A DNA stretch of 27,972 nt, taken from the NCBI GenBank assembly GCA_965370045.1, contig CBDUSI010000057.1:1-27972 (forward strand), read 5' to 3'. The stretch is from CAZONU01 sp965370045 (GTDB taxonomy: Bacteria > Planctomycetota > SZUA-567 > JAKLDR01). Positions 7,675 to 13,932 of this stretch are shown here, in pieces. Both the position numbers and the translations under genes were made by a program. Every line of letters starts with the position of its first letter. Position 1 is the first letter of the stretch. Under the pieces are notes generated by a model. That model saw only the letters and a list, made by a program, of their open reading frames with translations. It did not search any database and was not told where the DNA came from.

Positions 7675-8963
7675 GCGAAAAGCACATCCTTCCTATACAC
7701 CAACTCAGCAAGCGGCAGGAGCAACTTATCTCCAAGATGACGAACAACAGGAACGGCCACAGCGTCCCCTAAAGCCCGGTAGCCATCATTATACGAGCCG
7801 GGCAACTTGTACCCGTCGGGCAGCCCCATCAGTTTGGCCGCTTCATTGACCGTGATGAGTCTCGCATTGAAGCCCTTGCCGTTTCGAATCACCAGAAATT
7901 GCCGGCTGCTGCCACCTTCGGGCGTTCGCAAACAACCCGCGATCCCATCAAACCTGAGTTCCAGAACCTGATTTCCCTTCCGCGTTCTCCTGTAACCTGG
8001 AAACACGCGGTGTCCGTTGCTGGATAGAGACTTCATCTTCATGCGGTGATTGGCTGGGATAAGGCTTAGTGTCTTTTCCGCTTTTGCCGTGGTGAAACAC
8101 GGCGCGTCGAAATCTATCAGCTCTTCAAGGCTAAGTTTTTGGCAACGCGGTTTGGGCAACTTCCACCACACCCAGTCATGCAAGCCATCGGCAACTTGCT
8201 GAATGGATTTGGGGTGGCACCATTGGGGCCCATCAACGCAATAGTCGTTTCGTGAGATCGAGCTTTCTATTCCAATCACAAATACTCTTGGTCGAGAATG
8301 GGGAACCCAGAGGCGCGCATCTAGAATCATTGCCCCGACGGAATAGCCGCGCTGAACGAGCGCCTTGTGCAGTTGCCGATAATGCTTCCCCTGAGATGCG
8401 GAAACCAAGCCCGCAACATTCTCGGCAATCACAAGAGGCGGCCTTTGTGGCATCTCATCCATGACGCGAAGCCAATGCCAAACCAGACCGCTTCTCGCAC
8501 TGTCAATTCCTTCCATATTTCCTGCAAGCGAAAGGTCTTGGCAGGGAAAACTTGCCCAAGACAGCGTTGCAGACGGAAGGCACCTTCCTGTTACCTCTTC
8601 GATTGGACCGAGGTGGAATTGCCGCCCAGCGTGATTCGCACGAAAGACGGCCGCTTTCTTCTCGCAGATGTCATTCGCCCAGGCTGCTGAAAAGGAAGAC
8701 GAGAGAGCCTCAGTTACCAGCCCTGAACCCGCGAAGAAATCGAGAAAGGAAGGCTTTCTTGTGGAAGCCTTGGGATCTCGCCCCGCTCCGTATGAGGTCC
8801 CAGCCTCGGATACTACGATTCCATCAACAGACTCTGAAATGAGGCGAGCAACGTACTCTTGGATGGTCGCATCCCTCACGGCGCACTTCACCCGAAGCCG
8901 TTGATGAACGTCTTCTGGCAGGGAAATGTGGACTTTTCGATCCTTTGGTTTTGTGACAGTCAT
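7671..8963 (-). CDS. DNA cytosine-5 methyltransferase with N-terminal ribbon-helix-helix domain
   Basis: A 430-residue C5-cytosine DNA methyltransferase that transfers a methyl group from S-adenosylmethionine. The motifs are in order: motif I FLDFFAGSG (73-81), motif IV with catalytic Cys FPCQDLSLAG (C141), motif VI ENV (181-183), motif VIII PHSRPRVFVIG (221-231), then the motif IX/X region with LMGLPDGY and GDAVAVPVV. Residues 9-46 (VHISLPEDVHQRLRV and TIQEYVARLISESV) have the strand-helix-helix pattern of a ribbon-helix-helix DNA-binding domain, an unusual addition. I chose ATG 8963 because the longer frame's TTG at 8996 lies inside the predicted promoter. The gene overlaps the putative endonuclease gene by four bases. 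The RHH module may repress the operon promoter, as N-terminal HTH domains do in M.SsoII-type enzymes. The target sequence is unknown. Confidence 0.93.
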   Translation of the reverse strand: MTVTKPKDRKVHISLPEDVHQRLRVKCAVRDATIQEYVARLISESVDGIVVSEAGTSYGAGRDPKASTRKPSFLDFFAGSGLVTEALSSSFSAAWANDICEKKAAVFRANHAGRQFHLGPIEEVTGRCLPSATLSWASFPCQDLSLAGNMEGIDSARSGLVWHWLRVMDEMPQRPPLVIAENVAGLVSASQGKHYRQLHKALVQRGYSVGAMILDARLWVPHSRPRVFVIGIESSISRNDYCVDGPQWCHPKSIQQVADGLHDWVWWKLPKPRCQKLSLEELIDFDAPCFTTAKAEKTLSLIPANHRMKMKSLSSNGHRVFPGYRRTRKGNQVLELRFDGIAGCLRTPEGGSSRQFLVIRNGKGFNARLITVNEAAKLMGLPDGYKLPGSYNDGYRALGDAVAVPVVRHLGDKLLLPLAELVYRKDVLFA

Positions 8964-8996
8964 TCCAGTCCAGTCAATGTTAAGCGTCCAAGTCAA

Positions 8997-9024
8997 ATTG
9001 TACCGGAGGTACTTCTCCTGTCAA
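8997..9024 (-). promoter_or_regulatory. Near-consensus promoter of the restriction-modification operon
   Basis: Read on the minus strand: TTGACA (9019-9024), a 16-base spacer, TACAAT (8997-9002). Transcription would begin near 8990, leaving a leader of about 27 bases before ATG 8963. The spacer contains GGAGAAGTACCTCC, an imperfect inverted repeat (GGAG/CTCC arms around GTAC), which is a reasonable operator candidate for the methyltransferase's own RHH domain. The operator role is inference. Confidence 0.75.
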
Positions 9025-9193
9025 CAAGTTTCCAGAGCAATCGGTCCCCTCCCCGGAGTCAACCCCAAACCGGGAATTCTGTTTTCCGGATATCTCAACC
9101 AGCGGTGTCCGCCCTAAACCCCGCTTTTCTACGCATATAAACAACTCTACCCCAGCCGCTTGCATTTTCTCTCTATTATTCTGCATTATCTTC
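9025..9193. other. AT-richer divergent intergenic region
   Basis: This gap between the divergent minus- and plus-strand promoters is less GC-rich than the chromosome around it and has pyrimidine-rich tracts (about 9160-9190). A minus-strand frame crosses it and ends at 8980, but it overlaps the operon promoter and resembles nothing known. I see no gene, RNA or repeat that I can support. Confidence 0.4.
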
Positions 9194-9222
9194 TTGACAT
9201 TCTGGTGTCGTCGGTGTATAAT
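9194..9222 (+). promoter_or_regulatory. Perfect sigma70-type promoter
   Basis: TTGACA (9194-9199), a 17-base spacer and TATAAT (9217-9222) match the housekeeping consensus at all twelve positions with optimal spacing. Transcription should start near 9229. The leader (9229-9277) contains two tandem TGGCCAG units and related CAGTGG words, then the GGGAGAGG ribosome site of the next gene. Confidence 0.85.
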
Positions 9223-9277
9223 ATAGCAGTTGTCAGTGGTTCGTGGCCAGTGGCCAGTTATCGAGGGAGAGGATTCC

Positions 9278-10201
9278 GTGATAAAGGACACCGCCAGCCG
9301 GGAGCTTCCCTTCCCCCGGGAAGTCCTGATCGACGCCGCGCGGCTCAAGGCGCGGGGCGCGGAGTGGGAGGCTATCGCCAGGAGTGTTGACGCCGTCGTC
9401 GGCGACCTGGTTACGTTCAGCATTGACCACCCCGAGGTCTGGGGCCCGCTGTACCAGCGCGCCGAGAAGCTGCGCCTCGCCGAAGCAGAAGGCGAGACCA
9501 TCAAGGGCCTGTGCATGCTGCTCAAGGGCGACGACGAAACGGCAGCCGAGAACGCCGCCCGCGAACTCCTGATCCATCGCCGCCACGTCGAGCGAAGACG
9601 TTATCAACCACCAAGACACAAAGACACCAAGAACCTCAAGGGCTCCAACGCGGCGGAAGCTGCTCGCGAAGCCAGCGCGCTTTCCCGCGACCCGGGCTCC
9701 AACTTGGTGCCTTGGTGTCTTGGTGGTGAAAAGGAAGCGCCGGAAGAGCTAGTGCGTCGGATTACCTACGCCGCCAACCGCGTGGCGCACGGGGACGATT
9801 ACCACAGGATCGCGCGGGAAACGGGCCAGAGCGAGGTTGACGTAACGCGCTGGGCTTTCATCTACGCCAAAGCCTGGGACAAGGCATATCCGACGGCACG
9901 GCGCTCGGCAGCACAGGCCGGCGCGGCGCTGGCGATTAACAGGCTGCTGGTCTTCGTAACCAGCCCGGACCTGAAACAGGCCGCCCGCGCGGGACGAACG
10001 CTCTTGGTACATCGGCGGCACATGCACTGGCCGAGAGCGATTCAACCACCAAGACACCAAGACACGAAGAAGCTTGAGGGCTTGAACGCGGCGGAAGACG
10101 CTCGCGAAGGCTGCGCGCCCTCCCGCGACCCGAGGCCCAACTTGGTGCCTTTGTGTCTTGGTGGTGAGAGAGGTTGGTCCCCCCGCGACGGGCCCGGCTG
10201 A
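9278..10201 (+). CDS. Two-unit HTH-like protein interrupted in frame by two palindromic elements
   Basis: A 307-residue open frame. GTG 9278 is chosen because GGGAGAGG (9265-9272) lies five bases upstream; the frame itself opens at 9230, too close to the transcription start. The protein contains two related units of about 100 residues. Each has an HTH-like segment (WEAIARSVDAVVGDLVTFSI and YHRIARETGQSEVDVTRWAF), a W-x-x-x-Y-x-x-A stretch, an Ala-rich helix and a terminal LL[IV]HRRH motif. The pattern recalls small DNA-binding proteins of the terminase small subunit/phBC6A51 type, a tentative comparison. After each unit the frame runs through a copy of a 124-bp palindromic element that encodes QPPRH[KQ]DTK...NLVP-CLGG. 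The second copy supplies the C-terminus. The gene could be expressed with the inserts, or be a decaying gene kept open by high GC. Function unknown. Confidence 0.55.
   Translation: MIKDTASRELPFPREVLIDAARLKARGAEWEAIARSVDAVVGDLVTFSIDHPEVWGPLYQRAEKLRLAEAEGETIKGLCMLLKGDDETAAENAARELLIHRRHVERRRYQPPRHKDTKNLKGSNAAEAAREASALSRDPGSNLVPWCLGGEKEAPEELVRRITYAANRVAHGDDYHRIARETGQSEVDVTRWAFIYAKAWDKAYPTARRSAAQAGAALAINRLLVFVTSPDLKQAARAGRTLLVHRRHMHWPRAIQPPRHQDTKKLEGLNAAEDAREGCAPSRDPRPNLVPLCLGGERGWSPRDGPG
9606..9729 (+). repeat. 124-bp palindromic element, copy 1, inside a coding frame
   Basis: The left arm AACCACCAAGACACAAAGAC pairs with the right arm, whose reverse complement begins TCACCACCAAGACACCAAGG; the arms are about 26 bases with a few mismatches. 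The copy is 86% identical to copy 2 (107 of 124 positions, no indels, counted by hand). The reading frame crosses the whole element without a stop. Accessory ACCAAGACACCAAG-type palindromes are familiar from many environmental genomes, usually in intergenic DNA; this one is in frame. Confidence 0.9.
10044..10167 (+). repeat. 124-bp palindromic element, copy 2, at the gene's 3' end
   Basis: This copy has the same length and codon phase as copy 1, starting exactly 438 bases (146 codons) after it. The arms are AACCACCAAGACACCAAGAC and, at the far end, a segment ending CTTGGTGGTGA. It follows the LLVHRRH motif of the second protein unit just as copy 1 follows the first. The ORF terminates 34 bases after it. 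Confidence 0.9.
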
Positions 10202-10236
10202 GAAGCGGGCTTTCGCCGCGCAAGGGTAAAGCTATA

Positions 10237-10950
10237 ATGCCCCACGTGAAAGAGAACCAGGCCGCCGAGCCGGAGAGCGCGCCGGGCTTCGGCAAGCGCA
10301 TCAAGGGATTCCTGCTGCCCGACGGGCTGCGCCCGCCGGGGTGGAGCGGGTTCCGGGGCCGCTGGATCGCGCTCTTCGTGTTATCCGCCGGGTGGCTGGC
10401 CGCGTTGAAGATCGGCGCGCTTTGGCCCGAGGACGAACTGGCGAGTCATCTCTGCTACGCCGCCGCGGGAGTGCTGCTGCTCGCCCTGGGAATCGGCGTC
10501 TACGGCCCGCGGCGCCTGGCCGGCGAGTTCTGGCCCATTGACGGGAAACTCTTCGGTTACCACGTGGTCGTCGTGACCGTGCTGGTGGCCCTGGTGGGCA
10601 TCGCCTTCGAGCGGCTGGGCACGGCCCGGCCGGCCCCCGAACCACCCGCGCTGGAAGATACCTCTCGGGCCCTGATATGCGCGCGGCTGCTGGCCGTGGG
10701 GCTGCTCCGCCCGGCCGCCGAGGAGTTCGCCCTGCGCCTGGTCTGTTTCGGAGGCCTGAGGCTGAAGCTCAAGTTCCTGCCGGCCGCGGTGGTTTCCTCG
10801 GCGCTCTTCGGCCTGCTGCACTGGCCGGACCCGGCAAGGATGGCCGCCGCGGCCCTCGCGGGGCTGCTCTTCTGCTGGGTCTACGAGCGCACCCGCTCGA
10901 TAGCCGCGCCGGTGCTGGTCCACGTGCTGAACAATCTGTTAGGGATATGA
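10237..10950 (+). CDS. CPBP-family intramembrane metalloprotease
   Basis: A 237-residue polytopic membrane protein of the CPBP (CAAX protease and bacteriocin-processing, ABI) family. The three family motifs are intact: EEFALR (E162, E163, R167), FGLLH (F191, H195) and HVLNN (H229, N233), which hold the metal and catalytic Glu within the membrane. Hydrophobic segments lie around residues 42-62, 72-90, 107-125, 148-160, 181-195 and 202-217. Members cleave prenylated or other peptide substrates, mature bacteriocins or give self-immunity; the substrate here cannot be told. The ATG at 10237 overlaps a TATAAT (10233-10238). If that hexamer is a functional -10, an in-frame GTG at 10246 would sit at the transcript start and could be a leaderless start. 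Confidence 0.9.
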   Translation: MPHVKENQAAEPESAPGFGKRIKGFLLPDGLRPPGWSGFRGRWIALFVLSAGWLAALKIGALWPEDELASHLCYAAAGVLLLALGIGVYGPRRLAGEFWPIDGKLFGYHVVVVTVLVALVGIAFERLGTARPAPEPPALEDTSRALICARLLAVGLLRPAAEEFALRLVCFGGLRLKLKFLPAAVVSSALFGLLHWPDPARMAAAALAGLLFCWVYERTRSIAAPVLVHVLNNLLGI

Positions 10951-11055
10951 GGCGGTGAGATTGCCCTTGCGCGCGCGCCCGGCGGCGGCTAACCTCACTG
11001 GCGGCGCGGCCCGGTGGGATGTGGCGCGCCAAGGCGAATAGCGAAAGGAGAGGTC
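10951..11055. other. Short intergenic gap
   Basis: This stretch holds the strong AAAGGAGAGG ribosome-binding site (11043-11053) of the next gene and alternating GC runs. I see no clear promoter or terminator, so readthrough from the protease gene is possible. Confidence 0.35.
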
Positions 11056-11499
11056 ATGAGTCCTGAAGGCGGTCCCGAGCAACAGAAGAAGGGTGGCAGC
11101 GGGCTCAAGTGGCTGGCCATCGGCTGCGTGGTGGTTCTGCTGGTGGGCGGCGGCTGCGTCGTGGGTGGGTATCTCCTGCTCAGGGGCCTGGGCAGCGAGC
11201 TTTACAAGGACTCGGTGACCAAGCTCCAGAAGCACACCGTGGTGATCGAGAAACTCGGTGAGCCCCTGGAGTTCGGCTCCCTTACCAGCGCCAACATCAA
11301 GAACAACGAGGGCTCGGTGACTTTCCCGGTCAAAGGCCCCAAGGGCGAGGGGACGGTTACGGTCACCGGCACCAAGACCGGCGGCAAGTGGAAGATCGAC
11401 GGCATAGTCGTCACCATCACGAAGACCGGCGAGGTGATCAAAGTCTCCGGCGCCGAGGCGCCCGCGGTGCCGGTGCCTCCCAACGGCAAGAAGCCCTGA
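11056..11499 (+). CDS. Single-pass membrane protein with Coa1/Tim21-like domain
   Basis: A 147-residue protein. ATG 11056 is fixed by AAAGGAGAGG two bases before it. Residues 1-16 are polar, a long hydrophobic Gly-rich helix spans about 18-43, and the remaining 100 residues are outside the membrane. The outer domain has the pattern seen in Coa1/Tim21-type folds: a helix (SVTKLQKHTVVIEKLGEPL), a strand, then FPVKGPKGEGTVTV and GKWKIDGIVVTI. In bacteria these small proteins are mostly uncharacterised; in mitochondria the fold occurs in cytochrome oxidase assembly and import factors. The family assignment is from pattern recall. A strong terminator follows the gene. Confidence 0.75.
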   Translation: MSPEGGPEQQKKGGSGLKWLAIGCVVVLLVGGGCVVGGYLLLRGLGSELYKDSVTKLQKHTVVIEKLGEPLEFGSLTSANIKNNEGSVTFPVKGPKGEGTVTVTGTKTGGKWKIDGIVVTITKTGEVIKVSGAEAPAVPVPPNGKKP

Positions 11500-11522
11500 A
11501 CGCCGGTTACAGTGAAGACTTC

Positions 11523-11560
11523 CCGGGTGCGGGGTTCCTTCCCCGCGCCCGGATTCTTTT
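11523..11560 (+). terminator. Rho-independent terminator
   Basis: A 12-bp stem, CCGGGTGCGGGG with CCCCGCGCCCGG (one G-T pair), closes a six-base loop and is followed by ATTCTTTT. It ends transcription of the Coa1-like gene. Confidence 0.85.
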
Positions 11561-11613
11561 GACGGGAGTAATACGGCTTGGACGATGGGCAGTCACGCAG
11601 GACCGCCCGCACA

Positions 11614-11652
11614 AGAAAACCCGGCCGCGGGGAAAGTCCCCACGACCGGGCC
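11614..11652 (-). terminator. Rho-independent terminator of the ferredoxin gene
   Basis: On the minus strand, a GC-rich stem (GGCCCGGTCGTGGGGA with TCCCCGCGGCCGGG) and a very short loop are followed by TTTTCTTG. It lies about 30 bases beyond the ferredoxin stop codon. Confidence 0.8.
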
Positions 11653-11681
11653 GCTGTGTGGCTGGCTGAAGTGCTGCCGGA

Positions 11682-11852
11682 CTAGCCGGCGGTGATGGCG
11701 TCGACCGGGCACTCGTCAACGCAGGCACCGCAGTCGGTGCAGGTCTCGGCGTCGATTACCGCGACGTCACCCACCTTGATTGCGTCCACCGGGCAAACGT
11801 CCACACACGCCCCGCACGCGGTGCATTCTTCGGCATTGACCTTGGCTGGCAT
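11682..11852 (-). CDS. 2[4Fe-4S] ferredoxin
   Basis: A 56-residue bacterial-type ferredoxin, a cytoplasmic low-potential one-electron carrier. Both cluster motifs are complete: CTACGACVDVCPVDAI (residues 10-25) and CTDCGACVDECPVDAI (38-53), each C-x2-C-x2-C-x3-C-P. The length is typical of clostridial-type ferredoxins. The start follows an ideal AGGAGG site about five bases upstream. The gene has its own promoter and terminator, so it is transcribed alone, divergently from rpsJ. Such ferredoxins serve anaerobic oxidoreductases or radical-SAM enzymes, which hints at an anaerobic or facultative host. The partner enzyme is not in the window. Confidence 0.95.
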   Translation of the reverse strand: MPAKVNAEECTACGACVDVCPVDAIKVGDVAVIDAETCTDCGACVDECPVDAITAG

Positions 11853-11912
11853 CTGTTTCCTCCTAGTTCGCTGAAAAACCCAGTTACCCGGACCCGCCTC
11901 CGGACGACCGGG

Positions 11913-11941
11913 ATTCTATGCCTGGCTCCGGAGGCTGTCAA
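11913..11941 (-). promoter_or_regulatory. Promoter of the ferredoxin gene
   Basis: On the minus strand: TTGACA (11936-11941), a 17-base spacer, TAGAAT (11913-11918). The predicted leader is about 54 bases. The spacer contains the 8-bp palindrome CTCCGGAG. Confidence 0.75.
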
Positions 11942-11972
11942 GCAAGGGCCGGGCCAAGCGGTCCACTCGAAC

Positions 11973-12000
11973 TTGACAACCGCGCCCGGCCCGTTAGAAT
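11973..12000 (+). promoter_or_regulatory. Promoter of rpsJ
   Basis: TTGACA (11973-11978), a 16-base spacer, TAGAAT (11995-12000). It is divergent from the ferredoxin promoter, with 31 bases between the two -35 boxes. It shows that rpsJ is transcribed independently here. Confidence 0.75.
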
Positions 12001-12054
12001 TCCCCGCGATCGCCCGCAGGATGGCGAAGAGCGAGTCGAGACACCGGAGGAGAA

Positions 12055-12363
<309 letters not shown>

Positions 12364-12397
12364 CGCCCCACACTCCCGAAGATTGGCCGACAGCCCC

Positions 12398-12426
12398 TTG
12401 CGCCCCGCGCGGAGCGGTGCTATATT
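12398..12426 (+). promoter_or_regulatory. Promoter of the 28-codon Cys/Lys gene
   Basis: TTGCGC (12398-12403), a 17-base spacer, TATATT (12421-12426). It lies 50 bases before the mini-gene's ATG. The -10 is good and the -35 matches only TTG plus one position. Confidence 0.5.
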
Positions 12427-12475
12427 GTCGCAGTGAATCGCCGAAAGGTCTTCGGCGGGAGAAGGGAGGCCTGGT

Positions 12476-12562
12476 ATGTGTGGCAAGTGCGGATGCGGCG
12501 GCAAGAAGAAGAAAACCGCCAAGAAGAAGGCAGTCAAGAAGAAGGTCGCCAAGAAGAAGTAG
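12476..12562 (+). CDS. 28-residue Cys-rich/Lys-rich mini-protein
   Basis: The frame encodes MCGKCGCGG followed by runs of KKK broken by T, A and V, ending VAKKK: three cysteines within the first seven residues and sixteen lysines in 28. A GGGAGG ribosome-binding site (12464-12469) has ideal spacing and a promoter lies upstream, which supports a real gene. The Cys cluster could bind a metal. The AKKK/AVKKK tail resembles histone H1-like or ribosomal-protein tails that bind nucleic acid. Both roles are inference; I recognise no named family. It lies between rpsJ and the larA-like gene, 90 bases upstream of the latter's ATG. Confidence 0.7.
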   Translation: MCGKCGCGGKKKKTAKKKAVKKKVAKKK

Positions 12563-12622
12563 CGGCGGCCCGGGAAGCGAGTGAGCGGTCTCGTCCCGGA
12601 AGCGGGATGGGGCCGCGCCGTT
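12563..12622 (+). other. Potential structured RNA between mini-gene and larA-like gene
   Basis: Nested complementary arms can be drawn. The inner hairpin is CCGGGA-AG-CGAG with CTCG-TCCCGG around an eight-base loop. The outer arms CGGCGGCC and GGCCGCGCCG enclose it. There is no T-run, so it is not a standard intrinsic terminator. High GC makes chance pairing likely, hence low confidence. Confidence 0.3.
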
Positions 12623-12651
12623 AGTGCGGTTGAAGTAATCGGAGGGATGGG

Positions 12652-13881
12652 ATGAATCGATCCGCTGAATCCGCGCCGCTCACCGAGGAGCAGATCCGGG
12701 AGAAGCTGGTCGCCGGGCTGGAGCCCGAGAGGCTCGCTGGCAAGCGGATACTGGCGGTGATCCCCGACTCGACGCGCACCGCGCCGATGCCCCAGTTCTA
12801 CCGGCTGCTCTGCGAACTGGTCGGGCTACGGGCCGCCAAGCTCGACTTCCTGGTGGCTCTGGGCACGCACCCGCCGATGAGCGAGGAGGCCATCACCAAA
12901 CTGGTCGGCGCCGCTCCCGGGGAGCGCGGGGAGCACCCGGTCCACAACCACCTCTGGAAGGACCCCGCCGAGCTGATAGACCTGGGAGTCATCCCCGCCG
13001 CGGAGGTCGGGGAGATCTCCGGCGGGCTCATGAATCTGGACGTGCCGGTTACCGTCAACCGGCGGGTGAACGAGTACGACCAGCTGATCCTGGTCGGGCC
13101 AGTCTTTCCGCACGAAGTAGTGGGCTTCTCCGGCGGCAACAAGTACCTCTTCCCGGGCATCGCCGGGCAGAAGATAATCGACATGTTCCACTGGCTGGGC
13201 GCGCTGATGACCAACGTGGCCATCATCGGCAACGCCGAGACCCCGGTCAGGCAAATAGTGGAGCGCGCCGCGGGGATGGTGAAAACCCCCAAGCTGGCCT
13301 GCTGCATGGTGGTGGACCATGGAGAGCTGGTCGGCCTGCACGTCGACGAGCCCTACGCGGCCTGGAAGGCGGCCGCCGCCCAGAGCGACGAGCTGCACAT
13401 CGTCTACCACGACCATCCCTACGAGAGCGTGCTCTCCCGCGCGCCGGAGATGTACGACGACATCTGGACCGCGGGAAAGTGCATGTACAAGCTGGAGCCG
13501 GTGGTCGCCGACGGCGGCGAGTTGATCATCTACGCCCCGCACGTCACCGAGATCAGCTACACTCACGGCCAGGTGCTCGACGAGATCGGTTACCACTGCC
13601 GGGACTACTTCGCCAAGCAGTGGGAGGAGTTCAAGAAGTATCCCTGGGGGGTCGTCGCCCACTCCACGCACGTCAAGGGCGCGGGGACGTTTGAGGGCGG
13701 TGTCGAGCTTCCCCGCGTTAACGTTACCCTGGCCACCGGCATTCCCGAGGAGCGCTGCCGCAAGGTGAACCTGGGTTACCGCGATCCGGCGTCCATAAAC
13801 CCCGCCGATTGGCAGGATAAGGAAGACCAGGGCCGGCTTTACGTCCCCAAGGCCGGGGAGACCCTCTGCCGGCTGAAGTGA
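12652..13881 (+). CDS. larA: LarA-family nickel-pincer racemase/epimerase
   Basis: A 409-residue protein of the LarA (DUF2088) family. LarA enzymes use a nickel-pincer nucleotide bound to a lysine to racemise lactate or related 2-hydroxy acids through a hydride shift. The active-site set is conserved with matching spacing to Lactobacillus plantarum LarA: D39 and R42 in PDSTRTAP (D72/R75), H73 in GTHPP (H108), H154 in FPHEVVGF (H174), pincer-binding K164 in GFSGGNKYLFPG (K184), and H180 in DMFHW (H200); the K-to-H distance is 16 in both. GGAGGG precedes the ATG. No larB, larC or larE cofactor genes lie nearby. The family contains many substrate specificities, so lactate is not certain, and the gene symbol is by family only. 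Confidence 0.9.
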   Translation: MNRSAESAPLTEEQIREKLVAGLEPERLAGKRILAVIPDSTRTAPMPQFYRLLCELVGLRAAKLDFLVALGTHPPMSEEAITKLVGAAPGERGEHPVHNHLWKDPAELIDLGVIPAAEVGEISGGLMNLDVPVTVNRRVNEYDQLILVGPVFPHEVVGFSGGNKYLFPGIAGQKIIDMFHWLGALMTNVAIIGNAETPVRQIVERAAGMVKTPKLACCMVVDHGELVGLHVDEPYAAWKAAAAQSDELHIVYHDHPYESVLSRAPEMYDDIWTAGKCMYKLEPVVADGGELIIYAPHVTEISYTHGQVLDEIGYHCRDYFAKQWEEFKKYPWGVVAHSTHVKGAGTFEGGVELPRVNVTLATGIPEERCRKVNLGYRDPASINPADWQDKEDQGRLYVPKAGETLCRLK

Positions 13882-13932
13882 CGTAAGGAGCCTTCCGGGG
13901 TTTTTATCGAATGCAGGAGAGCCGCGCATGTC

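Noticed and set aside
8964..8996. TTG start of the methyltransferase at 8996
   Set aside because: It lies at the predicted promoter -10 and upstream of the transcription start; ATG 8963 starts just before the RHH domain.
9229..9265. CAGTGG/TGGCCAG repeats as the start of a CRISPR or tandem-repeat array
   Set aside because: Only two short adjacent units without spacers; at most a fragment of a dispersed leader repeat.
8980..9525. Minus-strand frame through the divergent intergenic region
   Set aside because: It covers two strong promoters and shows no family resemblance or ribosome-binding site.
9606..10167. CRISPR array
   Set aside because: Only two copies, 438 bases apart, long and palindromic; no regular spacers and no cas genes.
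13882..13910. Intrinsic terminator after larA (GGGGTTTTT)
   Set aside because: A T-run is present but I could not draw a convincing GC-rich stem before it.
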